DNA from: Sideroxydans sp.
Lineage (GTDB): Bacteria > Pseudomonadota > Gammaproteobacteria > Burkholderiales > Gallionellaceae
NCBI GenBank assembly: GCA_030823965.1
Contig: JAVBYP010000246.1
Span: forward strand, 1-6,391
Length of the DNA: 6,391 nt
Reading direction: 5' to 3'
Below are positions 1 to 4,701 of the stretch, one piece after another. Positions within the stretch are counted from its first letter, which is position 1; each line of letters opens with the position of its first letter. The translations under genes and the position numbers were made by a program. The notes beneath the pieces are model-generated. The model had not been told where the DNA came from and did no database searches. It saw only the letters and a program-made list of their open reading frames with translations.

Positions 1-1
1 A

Positions 2-793
2 TACGCCATTGTCATTCTGTTTGCCATCAATCTGGCGATCCCCCTTCAATCGTCGGCACAAGGTAGTGCTGTCAGCCATCTTGATCGCATAAAAGCGAAC
101 AAGGTAATGCGCGTATGCATCTGGCCAGATTATTTCAGCATCACCTACCGCAATCCAAAGACCCAAGTGCTATCGGGTATCGATATCGACTTGGCGACCG
201 AGCTTGGTAAGGACCTCGGCGTCAGTGTCCAGTTCGTTGATAGCTCATTTGCAAAATTGATCGATGACGTCACTCAAGATCGTTGCGACATCGCGATGTT
301 CGCCATCGGCATCACCCCTGTGCGCGCAGAGAAACTACGCTTCACCTCCCCCCATCTTGCCAGCGATATCTTCGCGATCTCGACTAAAGCCAATCGCCGC
401 ATAAAGACATGGGAAGACATCGACAAGCCCGGCTCGGTCGTCACTGTCGCGAAGGGGACCTTGCATGAACCTGTGATGAAAGCGAAGCTCAAGGCTGCGC
501 AATTGCTGGTTCTCGACACCCCTTTTGCACGTGAACAAGAGGTCGAATCTGGACGTGCCGATGTGTTCATGACGGACTATCCATACAGTCAACGCTTCTT
601 GGCCAATGCAGATTGGGCGCGCTTGATCTCCCCTCTCAGCACATACCAGGTCACACCCTATGCTTACGCGATGCAGCCCGGTGATGATGCTTGGCATGCA
701 AGAGTCGAACGTTTCGTGAATGACATCAAGCATGATGGCCGGTTAATGAGCGCCGCCAAGAAATACAAGCTCGACCCCATCGTCGTCCCATGA
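2..793 (+). CDS. Periplasmic solute-binding protein, amino-acid type (SBP_bac_3), 5' partial
   Basis: The reading frame is open from base 2, so the true start lies upstream of the window and the ATG at 107 is internal. The visible N-terminus is hydrophobic (YAIVILFAINLAIPL) and ends in a signal-peptidase I type site, SSA|QG, near base 58. This marks an exported periplasmic protein. The mature start LDRIKANKVMRVCI is the classic entry strand of SBP_bac_3 proteins. The segment GITPVRAEKLRFTSPH carries the Arg (codon 323-325) that in this family binds the ligand alpha-carboxylate. GRADVFMTD carries the Asp (codon 575-577) that usually contacts the alpha-amino group. An amino acid or similar ligand is therefore likely, but its identity cannot be read. 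The visible length of 263 residues fits a single-domain binding protein. Its stop overlaps the next start by ATGA. No permease or ATPase follows, and the partner is a c-di-GMP receptor, which suggests a sensing role. The upstream neighbour is unseen, so a transport role is not excluded. Confidence 0.88.
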   Translation, partial: YAIVILFAINLAIPLQSSAQGSAVSHLDRIKANKVMRVCIWPDYFSITYRNPKTQVLSGIDIDLATELGKDLGVSVQFVDSSFAKLIDDVTQDRCDIAMFAIGITPVRAEKLRFTSPHLASDIFAISTKANRRIKTWEDIDKPGSVVTVAKGTLHEPVMKAKLKAAQLLVLDTPFAREQEVESGRADVFMTDYPYSQRFLANADWARLISPLSTYQVTPYAYAMQPGDDAWHARVERFVNDIKHDGRLMSAAKKYKLDPIVVP

Positions 794-3700
794 CACCAAG
801 GGCGCAACAGCTGCGCCATATCTTCGCCGTCGCGCTGCTACTCTTCGTGTGTGGCGTGCTGGCCGTCACCTCGTACACGCTTTGGCGGCTGCGGGCTGAT
901 GCCATCAAGAATGGCCTAGAGATCTCTGCGATGCATACGCGCGGATTCGAGGACTTCCTTACACAGAACCTGCACGTGACTGAGCTGGTCTCTGCCAATG
1001 TCCTTCCTCAAGAGGGAAGATCCCAAGATTTGCGGGACATCGACGCTTCGTTTGGCAGCATATTGCAGCATGCACCGTTCTTGCGCTCGATGTCGCTACT
1101 GGACGAAAAGGGGCGCATATTCGCCAGTTCGAGCTCGGCGAATGTCGGGATCCAAGTGGCGACTGAAGATTTCCTACCGATCAGTGGCGAGGGTGCTCTG
1201 ATACTTCGTATCGGACAACCTTGGGCTGGGCGAGACTTCTCTGCAGGACGCCCTTCGACGAATGAGATGCCGGTGGAAGTCGATGCACGGAGCTTCATTC
1301 CCATCACTCGACCCGTGATGTTTGGCAAGCGGGCAATGACGGTCCTTTTCGCCATCAATCCGGACTACTTCATCAATCACGTTTCCCAAAAGCTCTCGAC
1401 TGAAGAAGGCATCGTTAACATCCGCCGTTACGATGGCGTCCTCTTGATGAGTACCGATCCTTCCGCGCGCGCTGGCTCACTCCATCAAGATGTCGTCTCC
1501 CAGTTGCAATTAGCAGACACCGAATCTGGAAGCTTCGAAAAAGACCTCGGGCATGATCAAAAGGAGCTGTCCAGTTTCCGATCTTCTCGCTTATACCCGT
1601 TTGTCGTGATCACCCATCTACATCGCGACTATGCGTTGCGAAATTGGCGTGCGGAAGCAAGGACTTTGCTAGCTGCCATCCTGCCCACACTTTTCGCCAT
1701 CATCGTCATCTCGACCGCGTTCTACCGGCGCCAAGTGCAGATAGCGACCCAACGAGCAGAGGCCGAGCGCGCACTGCATAGGGAAAGCGAGAAGAATCTG
1801 GCGTTCTTGCACAACGCCAGCGACGGCATCCACATCCTTGACCCTGACGGAAATGTCATTGAGGCAAGTGATTCATTCTGCGCCATGCTGGGTTATCGGC
1901 GTGACGAGATAATTGGCATGAATGTCAATCAATGGGAGGCAGGATTCCCTCTAAGCGAGATCCCACAGGCCCTTCATCTGCAACTCTCCAAGAATGAGCG
2001 CTCTCAGTTTGAAACTCGGCACAAGCGCAAAGATGGCAGCACATTTGATGTGGAGATCAGCGGCTATCCACTCGTGCTTGATGGCAAGCCTGCACTTTTC
2101 AACTCCTCACGTGACATCACTGAGCGTAAACAAGCGCTAGATGCCCTGAATATCGCCGCTACCGCTTTTGAGTCACAAGAAGGCATTCTGGTCGCCGATG
2201 CCGACAGCAACATCCTTCGCGTCAATTCAGCCTTTACAGAGATCACTGGATATTCAGCAACGGAAGTGATCGGCAAGAATCCTCATATCCTGAGTTCAGG
2301 GCGGCATGACTCCAACTTCTATGCCGCCATGTGGAAAGATCTAAATTCTACCGGTGTGTGGAAGGGGGAGATTTGGAACCGCCGCAAGAATGGCGAGGTA
2401 TATCCCGAGTATCTCACCATCACTGCGGTAAAGAATCACACTGGCATAGTGACAAACTATGTTGCCTCTCTCGCCGATATCACTCAACGCAAAGCGGCCG
2501 AACAGGAGATCAAGAATCTCGCTTTCTTCGACCCGCTCACCAAGCTGCCCAATCGCAGATTATTGATGGACAGGCTGCAACATGCATTGGCTTCAAGTGC
2601 GCGCAGTCGAAAAGCCGGCGCGATCCTCTTCATCGATCTCGATAATTTCAAGAACCTCAACGACACCCTTGGTCATGATGTCGGGGACCAATTATTGAAG
2701 AGTGTCGCCCAGCGTCTAGAGACTTGCGTGCGCGAGGGCGATACGGTCGCACGTCTAGGCGGCGACGAATTCGTGGTGATGCTAGAAGACCTTAGTGAGG
2801 ATGCGCTAGAGGCGGCCAAGCAGACCGAAAGTATCGTCGCAAAGATCCTGTCTTCGATGAACATGCCTTACCACTTGGGTCAGTTCGAACACCACAGCAC
2901 GCCCAGTATCGGAGCGACCTTGTTCGCCGCCAGCGACGATGTGTCGGTCGACGATCTGCTCAAGCACGCTGACATCGCCATGTACCAAGCGAAGAAAGGT
3001 GGGCGCAACACATTGCGTTTCTTCGACCCCAAGATGCAGGAGAGCATCACGACTCGCGCCGGCCTTGAGAATGAGTTACGCAAAGCACTCGCGCAGGATC
3101 AGTTCCGATTGTTCTATCAGCCGCAAGTGGATGACGGCCAGCGCATCGTAGGTGCTGAAGCGTTGATCCGCTGGCAACACCCATTACGTGGCATCGTCTC
3201 CCCCTTGGAATTCATCCCGCTTGCCGAAGAGAATGGTCTGATACTCCCCATTGGACAATGGGTTCTCGAGACCGCATGCGCAAAACTCAAATCATGGGAA
3301 CGGAACCCGCTAAGTCGCGACATCGTGCTAGCTGTGAACGTGAGCGCGAAACAATTGCGTCAGGCTGATTTTGCGACACAGGTACAAGAGGCCATCCTGC
3401 GCAACGAGATCGATCCATCGCGTCTCAAACTGGAGCTGACCGAGAGCATGTTGCAAGACAGCATCGAGGACACCATCTTGACGATGATGGCCTTGAAGCA
3501 GGTGGGCGTGCGATTCTCTCTGGATGACTTTGGAACGGGTTATTCGTCTTTGCAATACATCAAGCGATTACCCCTGGATCAACTTAAGATAGACCGCTCC
3601 TTCGTGAGCGACATCGTGACTGATGTCGGAGATAAGGCCATCGTCACCACCATCGTGGCCATGGCGCGCAGTTTGGACATCGCTGTCATCGCTGAAGGCG

Positions 3701-3819
3701 TTGAAACTCAAGCACAAAGCCAGCTTTTGCTAGAACTAGGCTGTAGGCAGTTCCAAGGGTACCTCTTCGGCAAGCCCGTCAGTGCGGATGAATTCGATGC
3801 ACTACTAAAGCACCCCTGA
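790..3819 (+). CDS. Membrane c-di-GMP receptor enzyme: dCACHE-like sensor, PAS, PAS, GGDEF, EAL
   Basis: This 1009-residue inner-membrane protein is predicted to make and/or degrade cyclic di-GMP. TM1 is at about residues 11-31 and TM2 at about 292-312. The roughly 260 residues between them form a periplasmic sensor with dCACHE/PDC-like features, such as LRSMSLLDEKGRIFASS, RYDGVLLMS and a membrane-proximal HRDYALRNWR. A charged, probably coiled-coil linker (313-336) leads to PAS1 (about 334-449, ending DITERK) and PAS2 (about 455-568, ending DITQRK). The GGDEF domain (about 577-740) has FFDPLTKLPNR, IDLDNFK, an I-site RxxD at 648-651 and GGDEF at 657-661. The EAL domain (about 760-1009) has EAL at 790-792, NVSAKQ, ELTES, DDFGTGYSS from 912, KIDRSF, EGVET at 969-973 and QGYLF at 989-993. 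Both active sites look complete, so the enzyme may be bifunctional. The start at 790 keeps TM1 and overlaps the upstream stop. No Shine-Dalgarno precedes it, which implies translational coupling. The net activity is not predictable from sequence. Confidence 0.95.
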   Translation: MTPRAQQLRHIFAVALLLFVCGVLAVTSYTLWRLRADAIKNGLEISAMHTRGFEDFLTQNLHVTELVSANVLPQEGRSQDLRDIDASFGSILQHAPFLRSMSLLDEKGRIFASSSSANVGIQVATEDFLPISGEGALILRIGQPWAGRDFSAGRPSTNEMPVEVDARSFIPITRPVMFGKRAMTVLFAINPDYFINHVSQKLSTEEGIVNIRRYDGVLLMSTDPSARAGSLHQDVVSQLQLADTESGSFEKDLGHDQKELSSFRSSRLYPFVVITHLHRDYALRNWRAEARTLLAAILPTLFAIIVISTAFYRRQVQIATQRAEAERALHRESEKNLAFLHNASDGIHILDPDGNVIEASDSFCAMLGYRRDEIIGMNVNQWEAGFPLSEIPQALHLQLSKNERSQFETRHKRKDGSTFDVEISGYPLVLDGKPALFNSSRDITERKQALDALNIAATAFESQEGILVADADSNILRVNSAFTEITGYSATEVIGKNPHILSSGRHDSNFYAAMWKDLNSTGVWKGEIWNRRKNGEVYPEYLTITAVKNHTGIVTNYVASLADITQRKAAEQEIKNLAFFDPLTKLPNRRLLMDRLQHALASSARSRKAGAILFIDLDNFKNLNDTLGHDVGDQLLKSVAQRLETCVREGDTVARLGGDEFVVMLEDLSEDALEAAKQTESIVAKILSSMNMPYHLGQFEHHSTPSIGATLFAASDDVSVDDLLKHADIAMYQAKKGGRNTLRFFDPKMQESITTRAGLENELRKALAQDQFRLFYQPQVDDGQRIVGAEALIRWQHPLRGIVSPLEFIPLAEENGLILPIGQWVLETACAKLKSWERNPLSRDIVLAVNVSAKQLRQADFATQVQEAILRNEIDPSRLKLELTESMLQDSIEDTILTMMALKQVGVRFSLDDFGTGYSSLQYIKRLPLDQLKIDRSFVSDIVTDVGDKAIVTTIVAMARSLDIAVIAEGVETQAQSQLLLELGCRQFQGYLFGKPVSADEFDALLKHP

Positions 3820-3969
3820 TCGCCAACCACCCATCAATAAACATTTCGTTTGCTATTCCCAGAAAACCAGTCCATAGTGCGCGCCGCGATTCTCAAGTCT
3901 GTCGTTGTTGTCTGGTTAGTCTCCGTACGCGGTAATTCCTTCCTTCACCTCTAGCCGTCTTGAATATCG

Positions 3970-4002
3970 CCCTACACAGGGTTAGTCCCTATTTTTATTT
4001 TT
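3970..4002 (+). promoter_or_regulatory. Two mutually exclusive mini-hairpins and a U-rich tract just before the csp ribosome binding site
   Basis: CCCT (3970-3973), AGGG (3978-3981) and CCCT (3987-3990) are spaced so that the central AGGG can pair with either flank, giving loops of 4 or 5 bases. TTTTTATTTTT (3992-4002) follows directly, then the AAGGAG of csp. The layout could be a weak attenuator or a temperature-sensitive leader fold. The stems are only four base pairs, so this is tentative. Confidence 0.3.
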
Positions 4003-4008
4003 AAGGAG
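4003..4008 (+). promoter_or_regulatory. Strong ribosome binding site of csp
   Basis: AAGGAG lies seven bases before the ATG at 4016, a near-ideal Shine-Dalgarno and spacing. It sits immediately after an A/T-only stretch, a sequence context favouring an unstructured, well-translated start. It is far stronger than anything before the receptor start at 790 or the infA start at 4225. Confidence 0.85.
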
Positions 4009-4015
4009 ATTCAAC

Positions 4016-4219
4016 ATGGCAAACGGTACAGTTAAATGGTTCAACGACGCTAAGGGCTTCGGCTTCATCACACCAACAAATGGCGGCGACGATCTGTTCG
4101 CGCATTTCTCAGCGATCCAAAGTTCGGGTTTCAAGACTCTGACTGAAGGTCAGCAAGTGACTTTCGACATCGTTGCCGGCCCTAAAGGTCAGCAAGCGTC
4201 GAACATCCAGGCAGCTTAA
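4016..4219 (+). CDS. csp: Cold-shock protein, CspA family RNA chaperone
   Basis: This 67-residue single cold-shock domain is full length for the family. It is a five-stranded OB fold that binds single-stranded RNA and DNA in the cytoplasm, melts mRNA structure and can act as an antiterminator. Visible hallmarks are the start [13 protein letters not shown]1 KGFGFI (residues 13-18), RNP2 LFAHF (27-31) with stacking aromatics W8, F15, F17, F28, H30 and F31, and the C-terminal strand [12 protein letters not shown]. The start is fixed by the AAGGAG seven bases upstream. The gene ends in tandem stops, TAA-TAG, and infA begins five bases after the first stop, so the two are almost certainly cotranscribed. 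Whether this paralogue is cold-induced or constitutive cannot be read from the protein; the long leader is compatible with post-transcriptional control. Confidence 0.96.
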   Translation: MANGTVKWFNDAKGFGFITPTNGGDDLFAHFSAIQSSGFKTLTEGQQVTFDIVAGPKGQQASNIQAA

Positions 4220-4224
4220 TAGAC

Positions 4225-4485
4225 ATGGCTAAGGAAGAACTTCTCGAGTTCAATGGCGTGGTGGATGAGGTCCTTCCGGACTCTCGCTTCCGCGTCACAC
4301 TAGAGAACGGTCACCAACTTCTTGCCTACAGCGCAGGGAAGATGCAGAAGAACCATATCCGCATCATCGCTGGCGACAAGGTGTCGTTGGAGATCTCTCC
4401 TTACGATCTGAGTAAAGGTCGCATCACGTTCCGTCACATCGAAGGTCGCGGCCCCTCGTCGCCACCGCCTAAGCGTCGGTTCTGA
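4225..4485 (+). CDS. infA: Translation initiation factor IF-1 with C-terminal extension
   Basis: This 86-residue protein is clearly IF-1, which binds the A site of the 30S subunit with IF-2 and IF-3 during initiation. The OB-fold core (residues 1-72) shows the family signatures [14 protein letters not shown] (22-30), [10 protein letters not shown] (38-47), GDKV (50-53) and [12 protein letters not shown] (59-70). Enterobacterial IF-1 stops at about residue 72. Here a tail of about 14 residues, [14 protein letters not shown], follows; it is basic and proline-rich and probably disordered. The gene lies outside the ribosomal-protein operon that usually holds infA, so it may be a second copy, as occurs in betaproteobacteria. 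No good Shine-Dalgarno precedes the ATG. The nearest AGG (4209-4211) is 13 bases away, so translation is probably coupled to csp. The terminator at 4510-4534 closes the unit. Confidence 0.96.
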   Translation: MAKEELLEFNGVVDEVLPDSRFRVTLENGHQLLAYSAGKMQKNHIRIIAGDKVSLEISPYDLSKGRITFRHIEGRGPSSPPPKRRF

Positions 4486-4499
4486 TCTAGTTTCAGATC
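4484..4499 (+). other. Small hairpin after the infA stop
   Basis: GATCT (4484-4488) and AGATC (4495-4499) can pair around a six-base loop. An alternative register pairs TCTGA (4481-4485) with TCAGA (4493-4497). It overlaps the infA stop codon and precedes the main terminator by ten bases. It has no U-tract of its own. It may only protect the mRNA 3' end, or may be chance. Confidence 0.25.
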
Positions 4500-4509
4500 G
4501 CCAGAAAAC

Positions 4510-4534
4510 AAAAAGCCCGCATTGCGGGCTTTTT
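4510..4534. terminator. Bidirectional intrinsic terminator between infA and ppc
   Basis: AAAAAGCCCGC (4510-4520) and GCGGGCTTTTT (4524-4534) form a perfect 11-bp stem with a three-base ATT loop. The GC core is six base pairs. On the + strand it ends csp-infA with a T5 tail. On the - strand the T5 stem arm is followed by GTTTT, so it can also stop transcription from ppc. The position between convergent genes fits both uses. Confidence 0.93.
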
Positions 4535-4557
4535 GCTTATGCGCAAGGAATCTCTAT

Positions 4558-4701
4558 AGGGCGCTTCTATAAATTCAAAGTTCTAAGTAAGACAAGGCGC
4601 GAACAAAAAATTGCGACGTGGCATAGATATGACTATGTAAGGAGCAATTTTTTGTGAGCAACGCAGTATTGCGACGAAATTTGGATTTAGAGAAGTGCCC
4701 T
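4558..4701. repeat. 144-bp imperfect palindrome, MITE-like non-coding element
   Basis: The two halves are inverted copies over almost the whole length. The outer arms are about 26 bases (4558-4583 and 4676-4701), sharing AGGGC-CTTCT-TAAAT-CAAA in inverted orientation with a few mismatches. A perfect 12-base inner pair is ACAAAAAATTGC (4603-4614) and GCAATTTTTTGT (4644-4655). The tip is CATAG (4622-4626) and CTATG (4633-4637) around ATATGA. The intervening blocks are less well matched. No open reading frame belongs to it. The right end coincides with the first base of the ppc stop codon. TA is present beside both ends, but a target duplication is not certain. A miniature transposable or REP-like repeat is the best explanation; copies elsewhere in the genome cannot be checked here. 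Confidence 0.7.

Larger units (their letters stand above)
3820..4015 (+). promoter_or_regulatory. Intergenic region and presumed promoter/5' leader of the csp-infA transcript
   Basis: These 196 bases separate the receptor gene from csp. I see no convincing intrinsic terminator after the receptor stop and no clear sigma70 promoter. A TTGAAT at 3960-3965 has no good -10 at the right distance. The length fits the long structured leaders known for cold-shock genes. The 3' end (3970-4008) holds two competing short hairpins, a T-rich tract and a strong ribosome binding site. A promoter somewhere here is inferred from the gene arrangement, not seen. Confidence 0.4.

Noticed and set aside
107..109. 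ATG as start of the solute-binding protein
   Set aside because: The frame continues upstream to base 2 and encodes a signal-peptide core and cleavage site plus the conserved LDRIKANK segment, so this ATG is internal.
335..733. 132-codon open frame on the - strand
   Set aside because: It is antisense to the solute-binding protein, whose motifs are clear in the + frame.
2263..2310. LOV photoreceptor domain in PAS2
   Set aside because: The GxNCRFLQ cysteine is absent; the sequence has GKNPHIL, with Pro at that position.
2331..2645. 104-codon open frame on the + strand
   Set aside because: It is an out-of-frame overlap with the PAS2-GGDEF coding region, without a ribosome binding site or domain.
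3960..3988. TTGAAT as a sigma70 -35 for csp
   Set aside because: The hexamer at the expected -10 distance (around 3983-3988, TTAGTC/TAGTCC) is a poor match, so no promoter is claimed there.
3978..4002. True intrinsic terminator ahead of csp
   Set aside because: The stem is only four base pairs and the T tract is broken by an A; it overlaps the leader just before a strong ribosome binding site. It is kept only as a possible regulatory fold.
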